The notes under the pieces: model-generated
Seen by the model: the letters and a program-made list of their open reading frames with translations, nothing else
What the model was told of the DNA's origin: nothing
The model's database searches: none
In this document: positions 7,973-16,681 of the stretch, one piece after another
Layout: every line of letters begins with the position of its first letter
How positions within the stretch are numbered: position 1 is the first letter of the stretch
From: Thiobacillus sp.
Lineage (GTDB): Bacteria; Pseudomonadota; Gammaproteobacteria; Burkholderiales; Thiobacillaceae
Direction of reading: 5' to 3'
Assembly: GCA_018780025.1 (NCBI GenBank)
Contig: JADMKH010000082.1
Span: 868-23,795 of the forward strand
Length of the DNA stretch: 22,928 bases
Position numbers and translations under genes: made by a program

Positions 7973-8983
7973 CTACTGGCTGCGTGCTCGGGACGCCATG
8001 TCCATTGCGACTTCAATTGCCGTCAACAGGCTGCCGACTTCGGCCCGGCCGCTGCCGGCGAGGTCGAGTGCGGTGCCATGGTCGACCGAAGTGCGGATGA
8101 AGGGCAGGCCCAGGGTGATGTTCACCCCGGCGCCGAAGCTGGCGTATTTAAGGACGGGCAAGCCCTGGTCGTGATACATCGCCAGCACGGCGTCGCAGGG
8201 ATCATGACGAATGCGCGAGAACAGCGTGTCGGCGGGCAGCGGGCCGACGAGGTTCAGGCCTTGTGCGCGCAGGCGGTCGAGTGCGGGCTCGATGATGTCG
8301 ATTTCCTCGCGTCCCAGGTGGCCCGACTCACCCGCGTGCGGATTGAGTCCTGCCACCAGAATGCGCGGTACGGCGATGCCGAATTTGTTTTGGAGGTCGT
8401 CATGCAGTATGCGGACCACCTCCGTGAGCAATTCGGGCGTGATGGCGTCGGCCACCTCGCGCAAGGGCAGGTGGGTGGTGGCGAGCGCAACGCGCAAGCC
8501 GCCGCCAGCCAGCATCATCACGACTTTTTGCGTGCCGCTGTGGTCGGCCAGGTATTCGGTATGGCCGGTAAAAGCAAAACCGGCGTCGTTGATGATGCCC
8601 TTGTGTACCGGCGCCGTGACGACTGCGTGGTAGGTGCCGTCCATGCAGCCCGCAAGTGCGGCATCCAGCAAGGCCAGGACGTGGGCGCTGTTGCGCGCAT
8701 CGAGCATGCCCGGGGTAACCGGGGCGGCGACGGGAATGTGGTGTACATGAAGCGTTCCCGGTTGATGCGCGGGGACGGCTTCGCTCGTGATGAAGTTGAC
8801 CCGGACATCGAGTTGCGCGGCGCGGTCTCGCAGGACGTCAATATCGCCCAGGACCGATAGCCGGCAGGGCAATTCCTGGTGCGACAGCGCAATGCAGAGC
8901 TCGGGACCGATCCCGGCAGGTTCGCCTGCAGTCAGGGCGAGGGTGGGCAGGCTCACGGCTTCGCTCACCCTGGTTCGGCTCAA
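7973..8983 (-). CDS. pdxA: 4-hydroxythreonine-4-phosphate dehydrogenase
   Basis: NAD-dependent enzyme of the DXP-dependent pyridoxal phosphate pathway, oxidising 4-phosphohydroxy-threonine before PdxJ. The N-terminal LTAGEPAGIGPEL, TGHTEYLAD (139-147), and the three metal-binding histidines H171 (HLPL), H216 (NPHAGE) and H271 (MYHDQG) are all present. Length 336 residues. Start is uncertain: TTG 8983 overlaps the surA stop as TTGA and favours coupling; GTG codons at 8968 and 8956 are alternatives with no better ribosome site. Third gene of the lptD operon. Confidence 0.95.
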   Translation of the reverse strand: MSRTRVSEAVSLPTLALTAGEPAGIGPELCIALSHQELPCRLSVLGDIDVLRDRAAQLDVRVNFITSEAVPAHQPGTLHVHHIPVAAPVTPGMLDARNSAHVLALLDAALAGCMDGTYHAVVTAPVHKGIINDAGFAFTGHTEYLADHSGTQKVVMMLAGGGLRVALATTHLPLREVADAITPELLTEVVRILHDDLQNKFGIAVPRILVAGLNPHAGESGHLGREEIDIIEPALDRLRAQGLNLVGPLPADTLFSRIRHDPCDAVLAMYHDQGLPVLKYASFGAGVNITLGLPFIRTSVDHGTALDLAGSGRAEVGSLLTAIEVAMDMASRARSQ

Positions 8984-10290
8984 TTGATGGGACGCAGTTC
9001 GACGTAAGCCGAGTCGCGAATTTGCCGGACCCAGTCCTCAAACGCTTCTTCAGCCTTGCGTTCGCGAATGGCCTGACGTGCCAGCAGTTTCTGGCGCTCC
9101 TGGGTGACATCCTGATTGCGTCGCTCGAGTACTTGAATCAGATGCCAGCCGAATGGGGACTGGATGGGGGCACTCACCTCGCCCGGCTTCAATGCGTCCA
9201 TTGCCTGTTCGAAATCGGGCACGGTGTCGCCGGGGTTGACCCAGCCAAGGTCGCCACCTTTTGATGCGCTGCCATCCTCGGAATGCAGCTGCGCCAGCTC
9301 CCCGAACTTCACTCCGTTGTCGATGCGTTCCTTGAGCTGCAACAGGCGGGTGCGGGCGTCGGATTCCGACGTCAGCTCATTGGTTTTGATCAGAATGTGA
9401 CGCGCATGCGTTTGGGTGACGTTGAGTGTGGCATCAAGCCCGCGCTTGTCGTAGAGCTTGAGGATGTGAAAGCCGTTGCCGCTTTTCACCAGCGGGCTGG
9501 TCTGGCCGGGTTGCATGGATTTCAGGGTATCCACAAACAGCGAAGGCAGCTTGCCACTGGCACGCCAGTCGAAGCCCCCGCCCTGCAGGGCATTGGGCGC
9601 ATCGGAGTGGCTGGCGGACAACTGGGCAAAGTCGGCGCCCTTTGCAAGCTGGGCGAGGACGTCTTCGGCGCGGGCACGACGTGCCTGAATTTGCTCGGGA
9701 GAAGCGTTTTCCGGCACGGTAATCAGAATGTGCGCGAAGTTGTATTCCGTTTCCACCCCCTGTTGCGTCAGGGTCTGCAGATAGCCTTCGATTTCGGCAT
9801 CGCTCACTGAAATACGGTTATCGACATCGCGCTCGCGTGCCCGGGCAATCAGGATTTCGTTGCGTATGGTGGTGCGCAAGCTGTCGAGGGTCATGCCATC
9901 GCGGGTCAGCGCTGCTTGCAGTCCGGCCATGTCGAGCTTGTTCTGTGCGGCAATGCGCTGCAGGGCGCGCTCGATTTGCGTCGGGTCGACTCGCACGCCC
10001 GTGCTGCGCGCATGTTGCTGCAGCGCCAGCTCGGTGACCATGCGTTCGAGGAGCTGCTTTTCAAGGATGTCCCGCTGCGGCAGCGGGGTGTTTTGTTTGG
10101 CCAGCTTCTGCGTCACTTCGTTATACCGCCGGGCGAGTTCCTGCCGCGTGATGACTTCGTCGTTGACGACTGCGACGATATGGTCGAGCGGCGTGACGGC
10201 AGCCTGCGCGGGCAGCGAGGCCGATGCGGCTATCAACATCACCAGCATCGCAAGGGGGCGGCGCCATTCAGGGCGTTTGAAGAATGTCAT
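8980..10290 (-). CDS. surA: Periplasmic chaperone / peptidyl-prolyl isomerase SurA
   Basis: Chaperone escorting unfolded outer-membrane proteins, including LptD in E. coli, through the periplasm to BAM. A signal peptide (basic MTFFKRPEWRRP, hydrophobic 13-25, cleavage likely after AQA at 30) is followed by the SurA N-domain (DHIVAVVNDEVITRQEL) and two parvulin domains opening with FAHILI (185-190) and HARHILIK (295-302). The second has GWHLIQVLERR at its end. A C-terminal helix closes the 436 residues. The ATG lies inside the 3' end of lptD (23-bp overlap), tying production of the chaperone to its client. Confidence 0.96.
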   Translation of the reverse strand: MTFFKRPEWRRPLAMLVMLIAASASLPAQAAVTPLDHIVAVVNDEVITRQELARRYNEVTQKLAKQNTPLPQRDILEKQLLERMVTELALQQHARSTGVRVDPTQIERALQRIAAQNKLDMAGLQAALTRDGMTLDSLRTTIRNEILIARARERDVDNRISVSDAEIEGYLQTLTQQGVETEYNFAHILITVPENASPEQIQARRARAEDVLAQLAKGADFAQLSASHSDAPNALQGGGFDWRASGKLPSLFVDTLKSMQPGQTSPLVKSGNGFHILKLYDKRGLDATLNVTQTHARHILIKTNELTSESDARTRLLQLKERIDNGVKFGELAQLHSEDGSASKGGDLGWVNPGDTVPDFEQAMDALKPGEVSAPIQSPFGWHLIQVLERRNQDVTQERQKLLARQAIRERKAEEAFEDWVRQIRDSAYVELRPIN

Positions 10291-12499
10291 TGCTAGGCCT
10301 GTATCCGGGAATGCTATGTTTCAAAACGTCGAGCGGGTTGGAGCCCAAACGCCCCATGCCGCTCAACTCCAATTGGAAGAACACTGCGTCGGTTGACTGG
10401 TTTTCCTTGGTGGCCAGGCGCTGAAAGACACCGCGCACAGCCCAGCAACCGCCATTGTATTCAAGTCCTGCCAGGCCTTCGACCAGCTTTTTGTCCTGGA
10501 AAGAATAGTTGTAGCGGAACATGCCATACCAGCGGTGACCCAGCGGCCATTGCGCGGACAGGTCAACCTGGTCGGTAGCTTGGTCAATGAAGCGGTAACC
10601 AAAGTTCAATGCGCGACCCGGACCGGGGCGGTAGGAGGCCCCCAGATTGCGGCGAATCGTGGTGCCGTTCTGCGTATTGAATTGCCAGGCGGTGTTGATG
10701 CGCCAATCCTGGGTGATTTGCCCGCTCACGGCGGCAAGCAGGTCGGTGGCATTGCTGGTGCGCGCTGCAACGCCGGGCAGCGTGACCTGCTGGGAGGCGA
10801 AGTAATAGCGCTGGCCAAGCGTGACCTGCAGACGTTCCAGACCGCTGGATGCCTCCGTGAAGCGACTGGTGACCGCGACGGTCAGCTGGTTGGCATCGTT
10901 AATCCGGTCGCCGCCGATGAACTGGTTTTCAGTGAACATTTGCGCATAGTTGAAATCGAGCTGTGCGCTATCGAAAACCGGTATGGCTTCCTGGTCGCGG
11001 TAGGGCGCGAAAACATAGTAGGCACGCGGTTCGAGTGTCTGTACATAATCATTGCCGGCAAACCGGACGGGGCGATCAAAGGTGACGCCGCTGTCGAGGC
11101 TGAAGATGGGCAGGTTGCGCTTGATATTCTGCTTGGCAGCGCTGTCGTCCAGCGCGTAATAGCTGCTGTGCCAGCCGATTTGCGGGGTGAGGAAACCGAA
11201 AGAATTGGTGAGCGGCAGGCGCACAGTAGGATAGGCCAGCACGCGCGTCCCTTCAGGCCGCGTCGCGTGCGCAAAACGGGTGGCCTCGGTTTCCAGCTTG
11301 AACTCCAGACCATTGTTCAGGGTGTGGGTCATGCCCAGGCGCGCATGGGGCAATCGTGCATAAGGCTCAACAATAGCCGTGGGCGCGGAGGAATCCTGCA
11401 GCGTCTGGAAGGTTTGCGCGCGCAGTTCGGCATTCCAGTTGGCGTGTTGCGTCGTCAGCCAGGCTTCGCGATTGAGGTGGGAAATCGAGGTGGAAGAAAT
11501 GAGGTTGGACAGATCGCGAAAATAATCGTTATCCGAAACGCGATTGAACTGCATGCCGGCCAGCGTGCTGGCGTTCAGGCGGTATTCATTCCTGAGCGCC
11601 AGGCTCCAGCGCGAGCGATTGGCTTCGTTGTCGTTCGGTAAATATTCAAGGCGATTTTCGCCGCGGACTTGATCCAGCAGATAGCGGAATTCCCCGCCCA
11701 GCTGGACCCCGCGTTTGGACAGCAGGCGGGGATAGAGCGTGGCGTCGTAGTTGGGCGCGAGGTTGAGGTAATACGGCACCAGAATATCGAGCCCGCTGCG
11801 CTCGGTGGTGCCGAAAGTGGGCGCCAGCATGCCGGTCTTGCGCGCATTGTTCAGCGGGAAGTCCATCCATGGGGTGTACAGGATCGGCACGCCCAGAAAG
11901 CGCAAGGTGGCATTGCGTGCGGTGCCCACATTGCGGGTCTTGTCGAGGTCGAGATCTTTTACCTTGAGAAACCAGTCGTCATTGCCGGCCGAACACGTGG
12001 TGTAAGTCGCATCCTTCAGCGTGTAGTGATGTTTGTCGATGAAATCAATGCGTTCGGCATTGCCACGACCCGGCTGGTCGGTGAGTTGGTAGACCGGCTG
12101 GGTCAGCTCGCCGCTGTAATCGTTGATATTGAGCCTGAGCGAATCGCCCTCCACCAGCAGCGTGGGCTGTTCCATTCGAACCTGGCCCCTGGCCTGAACC
12201 AGACTGAGCGTGGTGTCGTAAAGCAGCCAGTCGGCAAAGAAATTGTTGCCCGCCTGCCGGGCTTCCACTCGGCCGCTGGCTTCGATGACGTTGGGCGCGG
12301 TCGATTCGATGCGGTCGGCAGACACAAACATCGGCCCCGCCTTGCCGGCCACCGTCGAGCCCGATAACTCGGCATCCTTTTTCAACGCGAGCCCATCCGC
12401 TACCGCTGTACTGACAGTAAGAAGCAACGCGATGGACGTAAAGCCAGGCAAGTGGGTCAAGCGATGTAAAATCCGGGCAAAGGTTAATTGGAACAGCAT
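10268..12499 (-). CDS. lptD: LPS-assembly outer-membrane protein LptD
   Basis: Outer-membrane beta-barrel that with LptE inserts LPS into the outer leaflet. The N-terminal signal sequence is hydrophobic (TSIALLLTVSTAVADG), followed by the periplasmic OstA/LptA-like jellyroll (about 60-200: SADRIES, EASGRVEARQ, LYDTT, VEGDSLRLN) and then the barrel (PTFGTTERSG onward) ending in LDVLKHSIPGY. Start ATG 12499 gives 743 residues; a TTG at 12511 would add four. Only two cysteines exist in the whole protein, in YTTCSAG and in GGCWAV near the C-terminus, versus four in E. coli LptD. First gene of the minus-strand operon, 13 bp from the divergent amgK start. Confidence 0.95.
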   Translation of the reverse strand: MLFQLTFARILHRLTHLPGFTSIALLLTVSTAVADGLALKKDAELSGSTVAGKAGPMFVSADRIESTAPNVIEASGRVEARQAGNNFFADWLLYDTTLSLVQARGQVRMEQPTLLVEGDSLRLNINDYSGELTQPVYQLTDQPGRGNAERIDFIDKHHYTLKDATYTTCSAGNDDWFLKVKDLDLDKTRNVGTARNATLRFLGVPILYTPWMDFPLNNARKTGMLAPTFGTTERSGLDILVPYYLNLAPNYDATLYPRLLSKRGVQLGGEFRYLLDQVRGENRLEYLPNDNEANRSRWSLALRNEYRLNASTLAGMQFNRVSDNDYFRDLSNLISSTSISHLNREAWLTTQHANWNAELRAQTFQTLQDSSAPTAIVEPYARLPHARLGMTHTLNNGLEFKLETEATRFAHATRPEGTRVLAYPTVRLPLTNSFGFLTPQIGWHSSYYALDDSAAKQNIKRNLPIFSLDSGVTFDRPVRFAGNDYVQTLEPRAYYVFAPYRDQEAIPVFDSAQLDFNYAQMFTENQFIGGDRINDANQLTVAVTSRFTEASSGLERLQVTLGQRYYFASQQVTLPGVAARTSNATDLLAAVSGQITQDWRINTAWQFNTQNGTTIRRNLGASYRPGPGRALNFGYRFIDQATDQVDLSAQWPLGHRWYGMFRYNYSFQDKKLVEGLAGLEYNGGCWAVRGVFQRLATKENQSTDAVFFQLELSGMGRLGSNPLDVLKHSIPGYRPSNDILQTP

Positions 12500-12512
12500 T
12501 ATTCGGAGCAAT
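12500..12512. promoter_or_regulatory. 13-bp divergent gap between lptD and amgK; amgK ribosome site
   Basis: Only 13 bp separate the ATG of lptD (12499, minus) and of amgK (12513, plus). CGGAG at 12504-12508 is a fair Shine-Dalgarno for amgK. The gap cannot hold two promoters, so each operon's promoter should lie inside the other's 5' coding region and the 5' UTRs of the two mRNAs would be complementary. This is inferred from geometry; no promoter box is claimed. Confidence 0.6.
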
Positions 12513-13571
12513 ATGGCAGTGGATCGTTTGCAAGCATTAAAGGCCTGGGCCGCATTACAACTCGGGACGGAATCGATTGAAATCGCCCCGGCTTCGGCGG
12601 ATGCCAGCTTCCGCCGTTACTTTCGCGTCACTGCCAAAGGACGCGATTATATCGTGATGGACGCGCCCACGGCGCATGAGGATTGCCGGCCGTTTATTGC
12701 GGTCGCCCGTTTGTTTGCCGATGCGGGTGTGCACGTGCCGCAGGTCATGGCGCAGGATCTGCAACAAGGCTTCCTGCTGCTAACTGATTTAGGCGATATC
12801 ACTTACCTGTCGGCGCTGAATCAGGCCGCGCTCGCCCCCCCGGAACCCGGGCTGGCCAGTCCTTACCCGGTGGCACCTAATTTGTCCGTGGCGCGTGAAC
12901 TGTATCTGGCAGCGAATGATGCGCTGATCCGTATTCAGCTGGCCAGCTGTCCTGGGGTGTTGCCCGAATACGATCGGGCCTTGCTCACCCGCGAGTTGAT
13001 GCTGTTTCCCGAGTGGTATGTCGGTAAACATCTGGGTGCGGAATTGACGCATGAACAAACGGCAACATTGAATGCCGCGTTTGAATATCTGCTGGCCAAC
13101 AATCTCGCGCAACCGCAGGTGTTTGTGCATCGTGACTGGCATTCGCGCAATTTGATGGTGAGCGAGCCAAATCCCGGCATTCTCGACTTCCAGGATGCGG
13201 TTTATGGCCCCATCACCTACGACCTCGCCTCGATTTACCGTGACGCCTATATCCAGTGGGATGAGGAATATCAGCTCGACTGGGTGATCCGTTACTGGGA
13301 AAAAGCGCGTTCCGCCAGATTGCCGGTGCGCGAGGACTTTGGCGACTTCTGGCGCGATTTCGAATGGATGGGCGCGCAGCGCCATATCAAGATACTCGGC
13401 ATTTTTGCGCGGCTGTACCATCGCGATGGCAAGGATGGTTATTTGAAAGACATGCCGCTGGTGATGGGTTACCTGCGCAAGGTTTGCGAACGTTACATCG
13501 AACTGAAGCCGATGCTGTATTTGCTGGATGCGTTGCAGGATACGCAGCCGCAGGTGGGGGTTGCGCATTGA
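12513..13571 (+). CDS. amgK: N-acetylmuramate/N-acetylglucosamine kinase-like phosphotransferase
   Basis: Aminoglycoside-phosphotransferase-fold sugar kinase. In Pseudomonas AmgK phosphorylates the anomeric position of MurNAc/GlcNAc, feeding MurU in a peptidoglycan recycling route that bypasses de novo UDP-MurNAc synthesis. The Brenner-type motif HRDWHSRNLM (206-215; D208, N213) and the metal-binding ILDFQDA (D225) are intact, and ASFRRYFRV and VMDAP in the N-lobe fit. Start ATG 12513 (MAVDRLQALKAW) is chosen over the long upstream open frame because CGGAG precedes it and the upstream frame is antisense to lptD. Length 352. murU follows with a 3-bp overlap. Confidence 0.88.
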   Translation: MAVDRLQALKAWAALQLGTESIEIAPASADASFRRYFRVTAKGRDYIVMDAPTAHEDCRPFIAVARLFADAGVHVPQVMAQDLQQGFLLLTDLGDITYLSALNQAALAPPEPGLASPYPVAPNLSVARELYLAANDALIRIQLASCPGVLPEYDRALLTRELMLFPEWYVGKHLGAELTHEQTATLNAAFEYLLANNLAQPQVFVHRDWHSRNLMVSEPNPGILDFQDAVYGPITYDLASIYRDAYIQWDEEYQLDWVIRYWEKARSARLPVREDFGDFWRDFEWMGAQRHIKILGIFARLYHRDGKDGYLKDMPLVMGYLRKVCERYIELKPMLYLLDALQDTQPQVGVAH

Positions 13572-14257
13572 GTGTCCGGGGCTTCAACGGCGCAACGGCA
13601 ATGATCCTGGCTGCCGGGCGCGGCGAACGGATGCGCCCGCTTACCGACCACACCCCGAAGCCGTTGCTGCAGGTGGGCGGCAAGCCGCTCATCGTCTGGC
13701 ATATCGAGCGATTGCGTGCGGCGGGCTTCAACCATATCGTCATCAACCATGCCCATCTAGGACAACAGATCGAAGACACGCTCGGGAACGGTGCTGCGCT
13801 GGAAACGGCGGGGGGGATTGCTACGGCGCTGCCGTTGATCGAGAGCGAGGTTTTCCCGGTAGTGAACGGCGATATTTATACCGAATTTGATTTCAGTCGC
13901 CTCGCCGAGCCGATGGCGCGGCTGGCGGCGGGGCAGGACTGGGCGCATCTGGTGCTGGTCGACAATCCGCCGCATCATCCCAATGGGGATTTCGTGCTGG
14001 AAGCGGGGCGGGTGGTCAATTCCGATGTGCCGACGACGCCGAATCCTGCGCGATTCACTTTTTCCGGTATTGGCGTGTATCACCGCGCGCTGTTTGCCCA
14101 TACTGAAGCCGGCGTCAAGGCGCCGCTTGTGCCTTTGTTACGTTTGGCGATGGATACCGGGCGGGCCAGCGGCGAGCACCACGCCGGCCGCTGGGTCGAT
14201 GTGGGTACGCCCGAACGTTTGCAGCAACTTGATGAAAGCCTACGCCACCATGTCTGA
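13568..14257 (+). CDS. murU: N-acetylmuramate alpha-1-phosphate uridylyltransferase
   Basis: Nucleotidyltransferase making UDP-MurNAc from MurNAc-1-phosphate, the step after AmgK in cell-wall recycling. The N-terminal signature AMILAAGRGERMRPLT, then TPKPLLQVGGKPLI, VNGDIYTEFDF (metal-binding Asp) and FSGIGVYH show the RmlA-like fold. Start: TTG 13568 overlaps the amgK stop (TTGA) and has GGTGGGGG about 8 bp upstream, giving 229 residues; ATG 13601 (MILAAG) gives 218 and resembles the usual family N-terminus. The end overlaps pepP by 8 bp. Pairing with amgK is the main reason for MurU rather than a generic sugar nucleotidyltransferase. Confidence 0.88.
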   Translation: MSVRGFNGATAMILAAGRGERMRPLTDHTPKPLLQVGGKPLIVWHIERLRAAGFNHIVINHAHLGQQIEDTLGNGAALETAGGIATALPLIESEVFPVVNGDIYTEFDFSRLAEPMARLAAGQDWAHLVLVDNPPHHPNGDFVLEAGRVVNSDVPTTPNPARFTFSGIGVYHRALFAHTEAGVKAPLVPLLRLAMDTGRASGEHHAGRWVDVGTPERLQQLDESLRHHV

Positions 14258-15548
14258 TGTCCGGAATCATGTTCAACGTCGTGCCCGCCTTGCCGCCACA
14301 CTGGGTGACGGCATTGCCATCGTCTCCACCGCGCCGGAGGTGCCACGCAATCGCGACTCCCACTATCCGTATCGGCACGACAGCTATTTCTACTGGCTGA
14401 CCGGTTTTACCGAACCCGAGGCGGTGGTGGTGATGGTGGGCGGCGCCGCGCCGAAGTCGATCCTGTTTTGCCGCGACAAGGACGCGTCGCGCGAGATATG
14501 GGACGGCTTTCGCTACGGTCCGCAGGCGGCACAGGCCCATTTTGGCTTCGATGCTGCTTACTCGATTACGGAGCTTGACGCCAGGCTGCCCGATCTGATG
14601 GGCAATCGCGAGCGCCTTGCCTATGCAGTGGGAGATAACCCGGCGTGGGATGCGCGCGTGATCGGCTGGCTCAATGCGGTGCGGGCGAAGACGCGGCAGG
14701 GCGTCATCGCGCCGGGCGAGATTGTCGATGTGCGCCATGCGCTCGACGAGATGCGCCTGATCAAGGATGCCCATGAACTGGCCCTGATGCGCCGCGCCGC
14801 CGAAATCTCCACCGGCGCACATCGTGCTGCCATGCGTATCACCCGGCCCGGCGGCCACGAATACGAGGTTGAGGCAGAGCTGTTGTCAGCTTTCCGCCGT
14901 GGCGGCGCCGAAGCACCGGCCTACAATTCCATCGTCGCCAGCGGTGCCAATGCCTGCGTATTGCACTATGTATTCAACAACAAGCCGCTGCGCGATGGCG
15001 ACCTGCTGCTCATCGACGCCGCGGCCGAGTTCGGCAGCTACGCGGCCGACATCACCCGAACCTTCCCGGTGAACGGCCGTTTCTCGGCGGCGCAGAAGGA
15101 TGCCTACGAACTGGTGCTGGCGGCGCAGATTGCCGCCATCGACGAGGTACGTCCGGGCAGCCACTGGAACGCCCCGCACGAGGCGGCGGTGCGCGTGCTG
15201 ACGCAGGGCATGATCGATTTGAAATTGCTGGAAGGCAGCGTCGATGGCTTGATCGAAGCGAACGCCTACACCCGTTTTTACATGCACAAAACCGGCCACT
15301 GGTTGGGGCTGGACGTGCACGACGCGGGCGAATACAAGATCGACGGCGCATGGCGCCCATTGCAAACAGGCATGACGCTGACGGTTGAGCCGGGTCTTTA
15401 TATTCGCCCGGCGGACGATGTGCCCGAAGCGCTATGGAACATCGGCATTCGTATCGAGGACGATGTGGTGGTGACCGAATCCGGCTGCGAAGTCATGACC
15501 TCGCCGCCGAAAACCGTGGCCGAGATCGAAGCGTGGATGCAGGGATAA
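14250..15548 (+). CDS. pepP: Xaa-Pro aminopeptidase
   Basis: M24B metallopeptidase removing N-terminal residues next to proline, cytoplasmic. The N-terminal creatinase-like domain (RRARLAATLGDGIAIV, HDSYFYWLTGF) precedes the pita-bread catalytic domain. The five dinuclear metal ligands are seen as D256 (LLID), D267 (ADITRTFPVNGRF), H350 (KTGHWLGLDVHD), E380 (TVEPGLY) and E403 (GIRIEDD). Length 432 residues is close to E. coli PepP. The ATG lies within the end of murU (8-bp overlap). pepP next to ubiH is a common proteobacterial arrangement. Confidence 0.95.
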   Translation: MSDVRNHVQRRARLAATLGDGIAIVSTAPEVPRNRDSHYPYRHDSYFYWLTGFTEPEAVVVMVGGAAPKSILFCRDKDASREIWDGFRYGPQAAQAHFGFDAAYSITELDARLPDLMGNRERLAYAVGDNPAWDARVIGWLNAVRAKTRQGVIAPGEIVDVRHALDEMRLIKDAHELALMRRAAEISTGAHRAAMRITRPGGHEYEVEAELLSAFRRGGAEAPAYNSIVASGANACVLHYVFNNKPLRDGDLLLIDAAAEFGSYAADITRTFPVNGRFSAAQKDAYELVLAAQIAAIDEVRPGSHWNAPHEAAVRVLTQGMIDLKLLEGSVDGLIEANAYTRFYMHKTGHWLGLDVHDAGEYKIDGAWRPLQTGMTLTVEPGLYIRPADDVPEALWNIGIRIEDDVVVTESGCEVMTSPPKTVAEIEAWMQG

Positions 15549-15553
15549 AGCCC

Positions 15554-16681
15554 GTGCTGATTGTCGGCGCCGGGCCGGTCGGCGCGGTGTGTGCGCTGGC
15601 GCTGCGGCAGCATGGAATCGACGCGCACGTGCTCGAAGCGCAGCCCGCCGATGCGCGCGCCGATACGCGCACGCTGGCTTTATCTTATGGTTCGCGTTTG
15701 ATCCTGGATCGCCTGGGCGTGTGGGACACGCTTGAGGATGTCACCCCGATCACCCGTATTCATATTTCCCAGCGCGGCGCGCTGGGTATGGCACGCCTGT
15801 CGGCCGATGAAATCAAGGTGACGGCACTGGGCTATGTGCTGCCCTACGCCGCCCTCACGGCTGCGCTGAAACAGGCGCTGCAAGACGCACGCATTGCCGC
15901 GGATTACGGCGTGGCGGTCGAGCGCATCGAGTCGGAGTTGGATCATGCCCGTGCGCACACATCAGCGGGCAACACGCTGACAGCCCCGCTGGTGGTGGTG
16001 GCCGATGGCGGACGCGGCGAGGCGGCGCCCGATCCCAAAATTTCACGCGATTACGACCAGATGGCGGTGGTGTGCGAAGTGCAGACCGAGCTGCCGCATG
16101 CGAACCAGGCTTTCGAACGCTTTACGCCCGAAGGCCCGGCGGCCTTGCTGCCAAAAGGGGACCGTTATGCCTTGGTGTGGACCGCCAGCAATGACGACGC
16201 CCAGCGTATCGCCGCGCTACCCGACGCCGAATTCCTGAGCGCCCTGTATCGCCACTTCGGTGGCAGGCAGGGCCGGTTTCTGTCGGCCTCGCCGCGTAAA
16301 ACCTTCCCGCTCAAGCTGGCCTACACTGGCAGCGAAGCGAACGCGCGCGTGGTGCGCATCGGCAATGCCGCGCAGACCTTGCATCCGGTGGCGGGGCAGG
16401 GCTTCAATATCGGCTTGCGCGACGCGTGGGAACTGGCGAGCCTGTGCGGCGATACGCCCGTCGAGGCGCTGGGCAGTCCGGCCATGCTGGCCGCCTATGC
16501 GCGCGGACGCCGTGTCGACGTACTGGGCGGCGTGGGCTTCACCGATTTTCTGGTGCGGGTGTTTTCCAATGATGTTGCGCCCCTGCGCCATGCGCGCGGG
16601 TTGGGCCTGCTGGCGCTGGAAGCCTTTCCCCCGCTGAAAGGTTTTGTTGCCCGGCGGATGATTTTTGGGGCGCGCGGATGA
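15554..16681 (+). CDS. ubiH: 2-octaprenyl-6-methoxyphenol hydroxylase-type FAD monooxygenase
   Basis: Class A flavoprotein hydroxylase of ubiquinone biosynthesis. FAD-binding GAGPVG lies at the extreme N-terminus, ADTRTLALSYGSRLILDRLGVW follows, and the FAD/ribityl motif GNAAQTLHPVAGQGF about residues 270-285 carries the NAAQTLHP wording characteristic of UbiH. Start: GTG 15554 with AGGG at 15541-15544 (9-nt spacing) gives 375 residues; GTG 15533, inside pepP, would add MDAGIKP and restore a longer first beta strand, so either is possible. The stop overlaps the next hydroxylase by ATGA. C-terminal membrane-association segment is only mildly hydrophobic. Confidence 0.9.
   Translation: MLIVGAGPVGAVCALALRQHGIDAHVLEAQPADARADTRTLALSYGSRLILDRLGVWDTLEDVTPITRIHISQRGALGMARLSADEIKVTALGYVLPYAALTAALKQALQDARIAADYGVAVERIESELDHARAHTSAGNTLTAPLVVVADGGRGEAAPDPKISRDYDQMAVVCEVQTELPHANQAFERFTPEGPAALLPKGDRYALVWTASNDDAQRIAALPDAEFLSALYRHFGGRQGRFLSASPRKTFPLKLAYTGSEANARVVRIGNAAQTLHPVAGQGFNIGLRDAWELASLCGDTPVEALGSPAMLAAYARGRRVDVLGGVGFTDFLVRVFSNDVAPLRHARGLGLLALEAFPPLKGFVARRMIFGARG

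Noticed and set aside
10535..11641. Long open frame (368 codons) on the + strand opposite lptD
   Set aside because: It is antisense to a clearly conserved gene, has no recognisable motif, and results from the codon bias of GC-rich DNA. Similar long antisense frames opposite plsC (1198-2118), rsmA (7191-8174), pdxA (7967-8860) and dsbC (18006-18788) are rejected for the same reason.
12243..12512. N-terminal extension of AmgK running through the 5' end of lptD
   Set aside because: It is antisense to the lptD signal and jellyroll region, while ATG 12513 has a ribosome site and gives the usual AmgK length.
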